From: VAZQ01 sp963721005
GTDB lineage: Bacteria; Pseudomonadota; Alphaproteobacteria; Rhizobiales; Xanthobacteraceae
Assembly (NCBI GenBank): GCA_963721005.1
Contig: CAVRHR010000004.1
Coordinates: forward strand, 558,001 to 622,000
DNA length: 64,000 bases
Reading direction: 5' to 3'
A program made the translations under genes and the position numbers. Every line of letters starts with the position of its first letter. Position 1 is the stretch's first letter. Under the pieces are notes generated by a model that did no database searches, was not told the DNA's origin, and saw only the letters and a list, made by a program, of their open reading frames with translations. Below, piece by piece: positions 7,998 through 17,302 of this stretch.

Positions 7998-8546
7998 TCT
8001 TCTCACACCACGCCCCGGTCCCAGGCCGAAAGCCTGCGGGCTCGGCCGGTCGCCGCCGCCGCCATCGCGGTCGCGCTCGGGGGCGCGGCCACCATCCTGG
8101 GGGCCTGGTTCTTCCAATATGTGCTGGGTTACATGCCGTGCCCACTCTGCCTGGAGCAGCGCTATGCCTTCTATTTCGGCATTCCGCTGGCCGTCATGGT
8201 GGCGCTCGGCGAAAAGGTGGGCGCCTCGCGCAAGGTGTTGCTGCTGGCGCTGTTCGCGATCATGGCCGGGATGATCTGGAACACCGGGCTCAGCATCTTT
8301 CACGCCGGCGTCGAATGGAAATGGTGGGCAGGCCCCCGCGATTGCTCGGGTCCGCTCGACAGCCTCAGTGCCGGCAGCCTGCTGCGGGATCTGCAGTCGA
8401 TCCACATCGCGCGCTGCGACGAGGCGGCTTGGCGTTTCCTCGGCATCTCGCTCGCCGGCTATGACGTCCTGATCTCGGCTGCGCTCGCCGCAATCGCCGG
8501 ATGGGGTCTGCTGGCCGGCGCGCGGCAGGCCCGCGCCGACGGCTGA
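7983..8546 (+). CDS. dsbB: Disulfide bond formation protein DsbB
   Basis: This is a 187-residue inner-membrane protein with four predicted helices. A periplasmic redox pair lies in YMPCPLCLEQR, and a second periplasmic loop contains two cysteines (RDCSG and IARCDE). DsbB reoxidises DsbA and passes electrons to quinone. The start MDAKLSS is chosen because it is the first ATG adjoining the hydrophobic part; longer frames upstream come from the repeat. No dsbA is adjacent. It converges with the HNH gene, 20 bp apart. Confidence 0.9.
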   Translation: MDAKLSSHTTPRSQAESLRARPVAAAAIAVALGGAATILGAWFFQYVLGYMPCPLCLEQRYAFYFGIPLAVMVALGEKVGASRKVLLLALFAIMAGMIWNTGLSIFHAGVEWKWWAGPRDCSGPLDSLSAGSLLRDLQSIHIARCDEAAWRFLGISLAGYDVLISAALAAIAGWGLLAGARQARADG

Positions 8547-8566
8547 CGCAGCGCGCCCGCGCTCCG

Positions 8567-9124
8567 TCAGGGATCGAGCTCGGTGTCCCAGTAGAGATAG
8601 TCGAGCCAGCTGTCGTGCAGGTAGTTCGGCGGGAACAGCCGGCCGTTGCGGTGCAGATGGTGCACGCTCGGCTGGAACGGCATCTGGGCCGGCCACATCT
8701 TGGCTTCGTTGATGGTCAGGTTGCCCTTCATGAGATTGCAGGGCGAGCAGGCCGCCACCACGTTGTCCCAGGTGGTGTGCCCGCCGCGCGAGCGCGGCAG
8801 CAGGTGATCGAAGGTCAGGTCGTCGCGCGAGCCGCAATACTGGCAGCAGAACCGGTCGCGCAGGAACACGTTGAAGCGGGTGAAGGCGGGCTGGGTCGCG
8901 GGCTTCACGAAGGTCTTGAGCGAGACCACGCTCGGCAGCTTCATCTCCAGGCTGGGGCTGTGCACCGCGCGGTCGTAGTGCGCCACGATGTTCACGCGTT
9001 CGAGGAACACGGCCTTGATGGCGTCCTGCCACGACCACAGCGACAAGGGGTAATAGCTGAGCGGCCGAAAGTCGGCGTTGAGCACGAGGGCCGGCCAGCC
9101 CGAGGGCGACACATGCACGTTCAC
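8567..9124 (-). CDS. HNH endonuclease family protein
   Basis: This 185-residue protein has a treble-clef HNH motif. A CQYCG zinc knuckle is followed by DDLTFDHLLPRSRGG (catalytic H), then WDNVVAACSPCNLMKGN with a second CxxC. The N-terminal segment (ALVLNADFRPLSYYPLSLW) is typical of a conserved family of stand-alone HNH proteins in Rhizobiales. It starts at GTG (9122-9124) with GAGGAA about 9 nt upstream. The cellular role is unknown; nuclease activity is inferred. There is no restriction-modification partner nearby. Confidence 0.87.
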   Translation of the reverse strand: MNVHVSPSGWPALVLNADFRPLSYYPLSLWSWQDAIKAVFLERVNIVAHYDRAVHSPSLEMKLPSVVSLKTFVKPATQPAFTRFNVFLRDRFCCQYCGSRDDLTFDHLLPRSRGGHTTWDNVVAACSPCNLMKGNLTINEAKMWPAQMPFQPSVHHLHRNGRLFPPNYLHDSWLDYLYWDTELDP

Positions 9125-9298
9125 GGCAGCGTTCCTCGACCTCCTTATGGCTGCGGGCCGCAGCTGCGCCTCAGTTTATAGGGGAGCGTGACAGGATTGT
9201 GAAGCATGCTCCAAGGCTTACATGCGACGGGGCTTTCAGCTCGGGGAACGGGGCCCGGGCCTTAAGGCCGCGGTCCGAATCGCGGTGCCGTCCTCGCC

Positions 9299-9967
9299 TC
9301 AGCGCCGGCGGGCGATGAATTCGGCGCCGTAGCGCAGGCCGTCCTGATCGATGCCGTGGCCGATGCCGGCCGAGATGTGCCACTCGACCGGCACCCCGAG
9401 CGCGCCCAGCCCGTTGGCAGCATGGAACAAGGCCTCGACCGGGATCAGCTCGTCGCCGTCGCCATGCACCAGCAGGACCGGCGGGCGGGATTTAATGTCG
9501 GCGACGAATTTGTCGGCCTGCGCCTCCGGCGGCTCGACCAGCAGGCCGGAATAGCCCACGATCGCGAACGGCGCGGTCGGCCGCCGCAATCCCACATGCA
9601 ACGCCATCATGGTGCCCTGGCTGAAGCCGACCAGGGCGAGCGCCGAGGGCGGCAGCGCGCGGCGGGCGAGCTCCGCGTCGAGAAAGCGCTCGAGCACGGG
9701 CGCCGCCTGATTGACGCCGAGCCAGCGCTCGTTGGGGTCGCGGAAGGTCAAGGGGAACCATTCCCGCCCGACCGGCGCCTGCCCGCACGGCTCAGGCGCG
9801 TGCGGCGACACGAAAGCGCAATGCGGCAAGAGCGGCTGCCAGGCGCGGCCGATCTCGATCAGATCCTTGCCGTCGGCCCCATAGCCGTGCAGGAACACCA
9901 CCAGCTGCCGGGCGGCGCCGCCCGCTTTCGGCTCGATCCGCGGACCGTCGAGCTCGCTCGCCATCAT
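9299..9967 (-). CDS. Carboxylesterase/phospholipase-family alpha/beta hydrolase
   Basis: The protein has 222 residues. It shows the alpha/beta hydrolase oxyanion region (VVFLHGYGADGKDL), the nucleophile elbow GFSQG (Ser), the acid in HGDGDELIP (Asp) and the base in GIGHGI (His). This matches the phospholipase/carboxylesterase (YpfH/EstB-like) family. No signal peptide, so cytoplasmic. The ATG overlaps the stop of the upstream glycosylase gene (ATGA), and AGGAG precedes it, so the two genes form an operon. The natural substrate is unknown. Confidence 0.88.
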   Translation of the reverse strand: MMASELDGPRIEPKAGGAARQLVVFLHGYGADGKDLIEIGRAWQPLLPHCAFVSPHAPEPCGQAPVGREWFPLTFRDPNERWLGVNQAAPVLERFLDAELARRALPPSALALVGFSQGTMMALHVGLRRPTAPFAIVGYSGLLVEPPEAQADKFVADIKSRPPVLLVHGDGDELIPVEALFHAANGLGALGVPVEWHISAGIGHGIDQDGLRYGAEFIARRR

Positions 9968-10635
9968 GCTCTCCTGGCTGATTTCGTGGCCGCGATGGCG
10001 ACGCCGTCGCGCTGCTTGGCGACCCGGTAATAGCTCCACAGCATGCAGGCCGCCGCGCCGCGCCAAGGCCGCCATGCTTCGGCGAGCGGCCCCATGTCGC
10101 GGCTCGACGGCCGTTCCCGCAACCCGAGCAGCAGCCGTGCCGCCTCCTGCAAGGCGAGGTCGCCGGCCGGCCACGCATCCGCGTGACCGAGGCAGGCCAA
10201 AAGATAGATGTCGGCGGTCCACGGCCCGATGCCGTGGATGGCAGTCAGGCGCCGATGCGCGTCGTCGGCCGGCAGGGCGGCAAGGCCGGCCAGATCGAGC
10301 TCTCCCCGCTCGACGGCGCGCGCGATGGCCTTGAGGGTGCGAATCTTGGGGCCCGAGAGGCCGGCGCGCGCCAGCTTGGCGGTGCGGGCCCGCCGCACCG
10401 CCTCGGGGCTCAACGGCTGCAACGCGCTCGCGAGCCGCTCCCAGATCGCCTTGGCGCTCGCGGTCGAGACCTGCTGGGACACCACGATGGCGGCCAGCCC
10501 GGCAAAGCCGTCCGGCCGCCGCCGCAACGGCGGGCGCCCGGCCGCCGCCAGCGCATCGCGCCAGCGCGCATCGATCGCGATCAGCCCCTCGATCGCCTGA
10601 TCGAGATCGGCCTCGGTGTGGATGTAGAACGGCAT
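9964..10635 (-). CDS. DNA-3-methyladenine glycosylase II (AlkA-like)
   Basis: This 223-residue protein belongs to the HhH-GPD superfamily. It has SQQVSTASAKAIWERL, the helix-hairpin-helix IHGIGPWTADIYLLACLG and the catalytic Asp in AGDLALQEA. The length fits short bacterial 3-methyladenine glycosylases that remove alkylated purines in base excision repair. MPFYIHTEADLDQAI is the likely start, although the ribosome binding site is poor. Its stop overlaps the start of the esterase gene, so the two are co-translated. Confidence 0.9.
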   Translation of the reverse strand: MPFYIHTEADLDQAIEGLIAIDARWRDALAAAGRPPLRRRPDGFAGLAAIVVSQQVSTASAKAIWERLASALQPLSPEAVRRARTAKLARAGLSGPKIRTLKAIARAVERGELDLAGLAALPADDAHRRLTAIHGIGPWTADIYLLACLGHADAWPAGDLALQEAARLLLGLRERPSSRDMGPLAEAWRPWRGAAACMLWSYYRVAKQRDGVAIAATKSARRA

Positions 10636-10713
10636 GCGCGAAGCATCTACAAATGCGCCGTTGGCGCAATGGTTTTCTCCGCATGCAGGCTGCTCCATGA
10701 TTGCTGATCGCCG

Positions 10714-11583
10714 ATGAGCTCCCTGGTCTGCCGATTCGCGCCGAGCCCGAACGGCTATCTGCATCTCGGCCATGCGCTGTCCGCTTTGATGAACTTCGAT
10801 CTGGCGCGCGCCGGGGGCGGGCGCTTTCTCCTGCGCATCGAGGATATCGACCGGGCGCGTTGCCGCCGCGAATTCGAGACCGCGATCTACCAGGATCTGG
10901 CCTGGCTCGGCATCGCCTGGGAAAGCCCGGTGCGGCGCCAGAGCGAGCATCTGGACGCGTACCGGGCGGCGCTCGCGCGCCTGCAGTCGGAAGGGCTGGT
11001 CTATCCGAGCTTCGAAAGCCGCGCCGAGATCGCCGCACGCGTCGCCGCCGCACCCGGAACCTGGCCGCGCGATCCCGATGGCGCACCGCTTTATCCCGGC
11101 ACCGCCCGCTTGCTGTCGCGCCACGAACGCGACCGTCGCATCGCGGCCGGCGAGCCCTATGCGCTGCGCCTCGACATGGCGGCCGCCATCGCGCGCACCG
11201 GCACGGTCTCGAGCTGGAGCGAGACCGGATCGGGTCCGGAGCGCGAGACCGGCACCGTCGCGGCTCAGCCTGAACGGTGGGGCGACGTGGTGCTGGGCCG
11301 CAAGGAGATGCCGGGAAGCTATCATCTCAGCGTCGTCATCGACGATGCGTGCCAGGGCATCACCCATGTGATGCGCGGGCAGGACCTGTTCTGGTCGACC
11401 AGCGTCCACCGCCTGCTGCAGGCGCTGCTGGGGTTGCCGGCGCCGATCTATCATCATCATCGCCTGGTGCTCGGCCCCGACGGCCGCAAGCTGTCGAAGT
11501 CCACCCAGGCGACGGCGCTGCGGGGGCTGCGCCAAGATGGCGTCACCGCCGCCGGGATCCGCCGCATGGTCGGGCCGGAGTGA
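10714..11583 (+). CDS. gluQ: Glutamyl-Q tRNA(Asp) synthetase
   Basis: This 289-residue paralogue of the GluRS catalytic domain attaches glutamate to queuosine in tRNA-Asp. Class I signatures are present: FAPSPNGYLHLGHALSAL near the N-terminus and KLSKSTQATAL near the C-terminus. It ends before any anticodon-binding domain, as expected for GluQ-RS. The cysteine ligands of the zinc site in the E. coli enzyme are not obvious. It is divergent from the glycosylase gene. A kinase gene follows 71 bp downstream. Confidence 0.92.
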   Translation: MSSLVCRFAPSPNGYLHLGHALSALMNFDLARAGGGRFLLRIEDIDRARCRREFETAIYQDLAWLGIAWESPVRRQSEHLDAYRAALARLQSEGLVYPSFESRAEIAARVAAAPGTWPRDPDGAPLYPGTARLLSRHERDRRIAAGEPYALRLDMAAAIARTGTVSSWSETGSGPERETGTVAAQPERWGDVVLGRKEMPGSYHLSVVIDDACQGITHVMRGQDLFWSTSVHRLLQALLGLPAPIYHHHRLVLGPDGRKLSKSTQATALRGLRQDGVTAAGIRRMVGPE

Positions 11584-11654
11584 GGATTTCCGCCGCCGAA
11601 TCAATTTGGTCCCGTGGTTCGCTTCGTGCCATTCTGCGGCGGGGATTGCGCACG

Positions 11655-12890
11655 ATGCCAGGCCGGAAAACAACGACATCCGCCACGCGGACGCGTCCGC
11701 GCAAGCGCGCGGTGCGGGCGCGCAAGCCCGCCGTGCCGCGTCGGCCCGCCGCCTCGCCCGCACGCGCCATCGAGGCGACGCTGGCCGAGATCGCCCACGA
11801 GATTCGCACCCCGCTGACCGGCATCCTGGCGCTGGGCGAGCTGCTGACTACCTCCGATCTGGGTGCGCGCGAGCGCGGCTGGGCGGCCGCCATCAAAACC
11901 ACGGCCGAGCACCTGGCCATGCTCACCTCGCTCATCGTGGATGCCGCGCGGGCCGACGCCAAGGGTCTGATCTTGCGGCGCGAGCTGATCCGTCCGCACC
12001 GCCTGGCGCAGGCGCTGGGGGTCTCGCTCGCCGCGCGTGCCGACGCCAAGGGCCTCAACGCCGAGATCGCGATCGCCGCCGATCTGCCGGAGGGGGTGAT
12101 CGGGGATCCGCTGCGGTTGCGCGGGGCGCTGGAAAATCTGATCGACAATGCGGTCAAGTTCACCGAGCGCGGCAGCGTCGCGCTGGCGGTGACCGCCGAG
12201 AAGGCCGCGCGCGGCCGCGTGCGCCTGCGCTTCACGGTGTCCGACAGCGGCATCGGGTTGACCGCAGCCGAGATCAGGCGGCTGTTCCGGCCGTTTGCCC
12301 AGGCCAGCGATCAGACCGCTCGCCGCTTCGGTGGTGCCGGCTTGGGTCTCGCCTTCGTCAAGCGCATCGCCAAGGCCATGGGGGGTGATCTCACGGTCAC
12401 CAGCGAGCCGGGCGGCGGCTGCAGCTTCCGGCTGACCGCGAGCTTCGATCAAGTCGCGGAGGCGCCGGCCGCCGACCGCGACGGCCCGTCGGGGGAAGGC
12501 GCCCTGCTGCCGTTGCGGCCACTGAATATTCTTTGCGCCGAGGACAATCCCTACGGCCGGGTGGTGCTCAACACCATTCTGGCCGAGCTCGGCCACCGCG
12601 CCGATTTCGTCGGCACCGGCACCGCCGCGGTGGAGGCCGCTGCGCGCGGCGGCTATGACGTGGTGCTGATGGACGTGACGCTGCCGGGCCTCGACGGCCT
12701 CGAGGCCACCCGGCGCATCCGTGCGCTCGATGGCTCCGCCGGCGGCGTTCTGCTGATCGGCATCTCGGGACGCGCGCATGCGGCCGACGAGGCTGCCGGC
12801 CGCGCCGCCGGGATGGACGGCTATCTGGTCAAGCCCATCAGCCCGGCCGCGCTTACGCGCCTGCTCGTCGCGCTGTCGACGCGTACATGA
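11655..12890 (+). CDS. Soluble hybrid histidine kinase with receiver domain
   Basis: The protein has 411 residues. A basic Pro/Arg-rich N-terminus (about 1-38) is followed by a HisKA domain with the phospho-acceptor His48 in AHEIRTPLTG, an HATPase domain (N box LIDNAVKF, G boxes DSGIGL and GGAGLGLAF) and a C-terminal receiver (LCAEDNPYGR, phospho-Asp in LMDVTLPG, Lys in YLVKPIS). No transmembrane or PAS sensor is present, so it acts in the cytoplasm on an unknown cue. No partner regulator is adjacent. The ATG at 11655 is the first start giving the basic N-terminus. Confidence 0.88.
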   Translation: MPGRKTTTSATRTRPRKRAVRARKPAVPRRPAASPARAIEATLAEIAHEIRTPLTGILALGELLTTSDLGARERGWAAAIKTTAEHLAMLTSLIVDAARADAKGLILRRELIRPHRLAQALGVSLAARADAKGLNAEIAIAADLPEGVIGDPLRLRGALENLIDNAVKFTERGSVALAVTAEKAARGRVRLRFTVSDSGIGLTAAEIRRLFRPFAQASDQTARRFGGAGLGLAFVKRIAKAMGGDLTVTSEPGGGCSFRLTASFDQVAEAPAADRDGPSGEGALLPLRPLNILCAEDNPYGRVVLNTILAELGHRADFVGTGTAAVEAAARGGYDVVLMDVTLPGLDGLEATRRIRALDGSAGGVLLIGISGRAHAADEAAGRAAGMDGYLVKPISPAALTRLLVALSTRT

Positions 12891-13251
12891 ACTGCCGGTG
12901 CTGAATGTTACGGGTTTGGCGGCGCGGATTTGGTCCGGGAGCGCGCAAACCGATTGCTGAAAAAGCAAACGCCGCCCACTTGCGTGTGCGGCGCTGCTGC
13001 CCATACCCCCCGTCAAACCCGATCAATTCGTGATGCGAGGGTCGCTTTCAGGCGCCGCTTTGTCAAGCACGACGGATCGGCGCCAGAGCGGCGAAAGCGC
13101 CTGCGTGGGTTTTCTGATCGAGTGTAGTCCGCTGTGAAGATTGATGTTTTCGCAATCTGTTGCAATTGCGCGACAGCCCGCCGGGAAATCAAAACCGGCT
13201 GCAATCGGGTTGCAGCGGGGCGCCGATATACGGTTTTTCTTGCCCGCGCGC
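12891..13251. other. Convergent intergenic region with terminator-like hairpins
   Basis: There is no gene here. It lies between the kinase gene and the 3' end of the mutase gene. A hairpin at about 12970-12993 (CGCCGC / GCGGCG) is followed on the minus strand by a T-rich run. A second, better candidate is listed separately at 13186-13216. Confidence 0.4.
13186..13216 (-). terminator. Possible Rho-independent terminator of the mutase gene
   Basis: On the minus strand a 7-bp stem GCTGCAA / TTGCAGC with a 5-nt loop lies about 35 bp past the mutase stop. It is followed by CCGGTTTTGATTT. The T-run is interrupted, so strength is uncertain. Confidence 0.5.
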
Positions 13252-15213
13252 TCAATCGGCGGCGGCCGTGTCCACGATTCGTATCAGGTCGGCCATGATG
13301 TGATTGATCTGGAAATCCTTGGGCGTGTAGACGGCGGCCACGCCGGCGGCCTTGAGCAGGCTGGCGTCCTCCGGCGGGATGATGCCGCCGACCACCAGGG
13401 GAATCTCGTCGAGCCCGGCCTCCCGCATGCGGGTCACCACCTCCTTCACCAGCGGCAGATGCGAGCCGGACAGGATCGACAGCCCGACCACATGCGCGCC
13501 TTCGTGGCGCGCCGCCGCCACGATCTCGGCCGGCGTCAGCCGGATGCCCTCGTAGACCACGTCCATGCCGGAGTCGCGCGCGCGCGCCGCGATCTGCTCG
13601 GCGCCGTTGGAATGGCCGTCGAGGCCGGGTTTGCCGACCAGGAATTTCAACCGCCGTCCGAGCTTGCGCGAGACCCGCTCGACATCGGCGCGAATGTCGT
13701 CGAGCCCTTCGCTGTCGTTGCGCACCGCGCGCCCGACCCCGGTGGCCGCCCGATATTCGCCGAACGCCTCGCGCAACGCGAACGCCCATTCGCCGGTGGT
13801 GACGCCGGCTTTGGCGCAGGCGATCGAAGGCGGCATGATGTTGCGTCCGTCCTTGGCGCAGGCGTGCAACTCCTTGAGCGCCCCCGCCACCGCCGTGGCG
13901 TCGCGCGCCGCGCGCCAGGCCTCGAGCTGAGCGATCTGGTCGGCCTCGGCCTGCGGCGAGACCGTCAGGATCGCGTCGGCGGCGTCGGCGAGCGGCGAGG
14001 GTTCGGTCTCGACGAAGCGGTTGACGCCGACCACGATGCGCTCGCCGCGCTCGATCGCTTCGATCCGGCGGGTGTTGGATTCCACCAGCTGCTGCTTCAT
14101 GTAGCCCTGGTCGATGGCCGCCACCGCGCCGCCCAGGCCCTCGATATGGGCGAGCTCCTGGGTGGCTTCCTGTACCAGCTCCGCCACCTTGGCGGCGATC
14201 GCGGGCGACCCGTCGAAGATGTCGCCGTAGTCCAGGAGGTCGGATTCGTAGGCCAGAATCTGCTGCAGGCGCAGCGACCATTGCTGGTCCCAGGGCCGCG
14301 GGAGGCCGAGGGCCTCGTTCCAGGCCGGCAGCTGCACCGCGCGCGCCCGCGCGTTCTTCGACAGCGTCACCGCCAGCATCTCGATCAGGATGCGGGCGAC
14401 GTTGTTTTCCGGCTGTTGCTCGGTCAGCCCGAGCGAGTTGACCTGCACGCCGTAGCGGAACATCCGATGCTTGGGGTCGGTGACGCCGTAGCGCGTCGCG
14501 GTGATCTCGTCCCACAATTGCACGAAGGCGCGCATCTTGCAGATCTCGGTGATGAAATGCAGTCCCGCGTTGACGAAGAACGAGATGCGCCCGACCACCT
14601 CGCCGAAAGCCGCCGGCTCGACCTCGCCCGACGCCCGCACGCGGTCGAGCACCGCGATCGCGTTGGCGAGCGCGAAGGCGATCTCCTGCACCGGCGTCGC
14701 TCCCGCCTCCTGGAGGTGATACGAGCAGATGTTGGTCGGATTCCATCTCGGCATCTCGCGGGTCGCGAACACGATGGTGTCCTTGATCAGCCGCATCGAG
14801 GCCGCCGGCGGATAGACGTGGGTTCCGCGCGACAGATACTCCTTGATGATGTCGTTCTGGGTGGTGCCCTGCAGCGCGGTGCGCGGCACGCCGCGCTCGT
14901 CGGCGAGCGCCACATAGAGCGCGAGCAGCCATGCGGCGGTCGCGTTGATGGTCATCGACGTGTTCATCTCGCCGAGCGGGATGCCGTCGAGCAAGGTGCG
15001 CATGTCGCCCAGATGCGAGATCGGCACCCCGACCTTGCCGACCTCGCCGCGCGCCAGCGGATGATCGCTGTCGTAGCCGGTCTGGGTCGGCAGATCGAAG
15101 GCGACCGACAGGCCGGTCTGCCCCTTGGCGAGGTTCTTGCGATAGAGCGCGTTCGATTGCGGTGCCGTCGAGTGGCCCGCATAGGTGCGGAAAATCCAGG
15201 GCTTGTCGCGCAT
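13252..15213 (-). CDS. ecm: Ethylmalonyl-CoA mutase (MeaA-type)
   Basis: This 653-residue coenzyme B12-dependent mutase has an N-terminal substrate barrel (AFDLPTQTGYDSDHPLA, LQGTTQNDIIKEYLSRGT). The C-terminal cobalamin domain carries the base-off motif in GLDGHSNG (about residues 532-537), followed by LSILSGSH and VVGGIIP. The single-chain length and sequence fit ethylmalonyl-CoA mutase/MeaA rather than methylmalonyl-CoA mutase. It converts ethylmalonyl-CoA to methylsuccinyl-CoA in the ethylmalonyl-CoA pathway. The genes for the previous (ccr) and next (mcd) steps lie within 10 kb, and a cobalamin adenosyltransferase gene is at 27.3 kb. GGAGACGG precedes the ATG. Confidence 0.95.
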   Translation of the reverse strand: MRDKPWIFRTYAGHSTAPQSNALYRKNLAKGQTGLSVAFDLPTQTGYDSDHPLARGEVGKVGVPISHLGDMRTLLDGIPLGEMNTSMTINATAAWLLALYVALADERGVPRTALQGTTQNDIIKEYLSRGTHVYPPAASMRLIKDTIVFATREMPRWNPTNICSYHLQEAGATPVQEIAFALANAIAVLDRVRASGEVEPAAFGEVVGRISFFVNAGLHFITEICKMRAFVQLWDEITATRYGVTDPKHRMFRYGVQVNSLGLTEQQPENNVARILIEMLAVTLSKNARARAVQLPAWNEALGLPRPWDQQWSLRLQQILAYESDLLDYGDIFDGSPAIAAKVAELVQEATQELAHIEGLGGAVAAIDQGYMKQQLVESNTRRIEAIERGERIVVGVNRFVETEPSPLADAADAILTVSPQAEADQIAQLEAWRAARDATAVAGALKELHACAKDGRNIMPPSIACAKAGVTTGEWAFALREAFGEYRAATGVGRAVRNDSEGLDDIRADVERVSRKLGRRLKFLVGKPGLDGHSNGAEQIAARARDSGMDVVYEGIRLTPAEIVAAARHEGAHVVGLSILSGSHLPLVKEVVTRMREAGLDEIPLVVGGIIPPEDASLLKAAGVAAVYTPKDFQINHIMADLIRIVDTAAAD

Positions 15214-15262
15214 CCGTCTCCGATCCGCCCGGCCCCGGCAGCCGGCTTTGTGTCTGGCGTGG

Positions 15263-15520
15263 CTAGCGTCTTATCAGCCTCAGGATCAACAACAGCACGA
15301 TCGCGCCTGCGGTCGCGATCACGATGGCATTGATCCAGAAATTTCCGATGGTCGGGAGGTGCAGCTGGCCCCACAGCCAGCTGCCGATGAAGGCGCCGAT
15401 GATGCCGATGACGATGTCGCCGATGAGGCCGTAGCCGGCGCCGCGCATGATCTGGCCGGCGAGCCAGCCGGCGACGAGACCGACGACAAGAATGACGATC
15501 AGGCTATTGGCGGCAATCAT
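15263..15520 (-). CDS. GlsB/YeaQ/YmgE-family membrane protein
   Basis: This 85-residue protein has three hydrophobic helices with the family glycine motifs (GLVAGWLAGQIMRGAGYGLIGDIVIGIIGAFIGSWL). Members are small inner-membrane proteins associated with stress response, and their molecular role is not settled. The start MIAANSLIV is chosen because GGGGGAA lies upstream. It is followed 49 bp later by the mutase gene on the same strand. Confidence 0.88.
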   Translation of the reverse strand: MIAANSLIVILVVGLVAGWLAGQIMRGAGYGLIGDIVIGIIGAFIGSWLWGQLHLPTIGNFWINAIVIATAGAIVLLLILRLIRR

Positions 15521-15829
15521 GATGACGATTCCCCCCTCGGGATGCGGCTGATGGCGCTGCGCCACGTCGTTGCTCGATGTGGCGACGGCTCAGGATATTC
15601 GGGCCTTGCCGGCGTGTCAGCCGCACTCCGCCGAGCCCGCCAACGAGTCCTGCCATCATCCCCATGTTTTCAGCCCGATGATGCCGTACCGTTGCGGGCG
15701 CCGGCCGGGGTGTCTGCGCGTACCGCTGCCGGCGTCCCATCAAAGCTCCTGTTGCACTGCAGCATAGACTGCGGCAGACTGCCGATCAATCCAGGGTGAG
15801 GGCTCTGGTGCGCCGCGGGAGGATCGGGC
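15521..15829. other. Divergent intergenic region upstream of ccr
   Basis: There is no gene in this stretch between the divergent glsB-like gene and ccr. It should contain both promoters. I could not assign clear -35/-10 pairs. Confidence 0.4.
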
Positions 15830-17116
15830 ATGTCGGCTGTCGCGCAGCGAGCGGCCACGCCGCCGGAGCTGAAGGATCTCTATCAGATCGGGGAAATCCC
15901 CCCGCTCGGCCATGTGCCCGCGCTCATGCATGCCTGGGCCATCCGCAAGGAACGCCTGGGGCCGCCGGAGCAATCCATGCAGATCGAGGTGGTGCCGACC
16001 TGGCCGATCCGCGACGACGAAGTGCTGGTCCACGTCATGGCGGGCGGGGTGAACTACAACGGCATCTGGGCGGCGCTCGGCCAGCCGGTCTCGGTCCTCG
16101 ACGTCCACAAGCATCCGTTCCATATCGCGGGCTCGGACGCGGCCGGGGTGGTGTGGGCGGCCGGCGCCAAGGTCAAGCGCTGGAAGGTGGGCGACGAGGT
16201 CATCGTCCATTGCAATCAGGACGACGGCGACGACGAGGACTGCAATGGCGGCGATCCGATGCTGTCGCCCTCCCAGCGCATCTGGGGCTACGAGACCCCG
16301 GACGGCTCGTTTGCCCAATTCTGCCGCGTGCAATCGCGCCAGCTCATGGTCAAGCCCAAGCACCTGACCTGGGAGGAATCGGCCTGCTACACGCTCACGC
16401 TGGCCACCGCCTACCGGATGCTGTTCGGCCATGCGCCCCATACGCTCAAGCCCGGCGACAATGTGCTGATCTGGGGCGCGAGCGGTGGCCTCGGCGTGTT
16501 CGGGGTGCAGCTCGCCGCCGCCTCCGGGGCCAATGCCATCGGCATCATCTCGGACGAGAGCAAGCGCGACTACGTGCTCGGGCTGGGTGCCAAGGGCGTG
16601 ATCAACCGCAAGGACTTCAATTGCTGGGGCCAGCTGCCGCCGGTGAACTCGGCCCAGTACAACGAATGGGTCAAGGAGGCGCGCCGGTTCGGCAAGGCGA
16701 TCTGGGACGTCACCGAGAAGCGCGACGTCGATATCGTGTTCGAGCATCCGGGCGAGCAGACCTTCCCGGTCTCTTGCCTGGTGGTCAAGCGTGGCGGCAT
16801 GGTGGTGTTCTGCGCCGGCACCACCGGCTTCAACATCACCTTCGACGCGCGTTACGTCTGGATGCGGCAGAAGCGCATCCAGGGCTCGCATTTCGCCCAT
16901 CTCAAGCAGGCCAGCGCCGCCAACCAGTTCGTGCTCGACCGCCGCCTCGACCCGTGCATGAGCGCGGTGCTGCCCTGGAGCGAGATCGCGCTCGCCCACA
17001 TGAAGATGTGGAAGAACCAGCATCCGCCCGGCAACATGGCGGTGTTGGTGAACGCGCCGCGCGCCGGCCTGCGCAACCTCGAGGATACGGTGGAGGCGGC
17101 GGGCGGAAGCAGCTAG
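15830..17116 (+). CDS. ccr: Crotonyl-CoA carboxylase/reductase
   Basis: This 428-residue member of the MDR superfamily has a GroES-like N-terminal domain (DEVLVHVMAGGVNYNGIWAA) and an NADPH-binding Rossmann fold (NVLIWGASGGLGVFGVQLA). It also has the long insertions specific to Ccr (CNQDDGDDEDCNGGDPM, IWGYETPDGSFAQFC). The enzyme reductively carboxylates crotonyl-CoA to (2S)-ethylmalonyl-CoA, the defining step of the ethylmalonyl-CoA pathway. GGGAGGATCGGGC precedes the ATG. Full family length. It lies close to the ecm gene, on the opposite strand. Confidence 0.96.
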   Translation: MSAVAQRAATPPELKDLYQIGEIPPLGHVPALMHAWAIRKERLGPPEQSMQIEVVPTWPIRDDEVLVHVMAGGVNYNGIWAALGQPVSVLDVHKHPFHIAGSDAAGVVWAAGAKVKRWKVGDEVIVHCNQDDGDDEDCNGGDPMLSPSQRIWGYETPDGSFAQFCRVQSRQLMVKPKHLTWEESACYTLTLATAYRMLFGHAPHTLKPGDNVLIWGASGGLGVFGVQLAAASGANAIGIISDESKRDYVLGLGAKGVINRKDFNCWGQLPPVNSAQYNEWVKEARRFGKAIWDVTEKRDVDIVFEHPGEQTFPVSCLVVKRGGMVVFCAGTTGFNITFDARYVWMRQKRIQGSHFAHLKQASAANQFVLDRRLDPCMSAVLPWSEIALAHMKMWKNQHPPGNMAVLVNAPRAGLRNLEDTVEAAGGSS

Positions 17117-17149
17117 AGCATGTTTCGTTTGCATTGAATCACCCAGCAC

Positions 17150-17273
17150 GTCATGGCCGGGCATAGCCCGTCGAAGACGGGCGTAAGCGCCCTTATGTCC
17201 CGGCCACCCACGCCTTGCTTTGTGGCGCGAAAGACGTGGGTGCCCGGCACAAGGCCGGGCATGACGACGGAGA
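17150..17273. repeat. GC-rich palindromic intergenic repeat
   Basis: The element begins GTCATGGCCGGGCATAGCC and ends AAGGCCGGGCATGAC. It has nested complementary arms, including CCCACG / CGTGGG. The same type of sequence recurs near 47.66-47.76 kb (CTTATGTCCCGGC ... GCCCGGCCATGAC). Such dispersed palindromes are common in Bradyrhizobium-like genomes. It sits between the 3' ends of ccr and the YihY gene. Confidence 0.7.
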
Positions 17274-17302
17274 GACCTGCGTCGACGCGACCGGAATCCG
17301 GT

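Noticed and set aside
13141..15333. A 730-codon open frame on the plus strand
   Set aside because: It is antisense to the well-supported mutase gene, is Gly/Arg/His-rich with no recognisable domain, and is typical of antisense frames in high-GC DNA.
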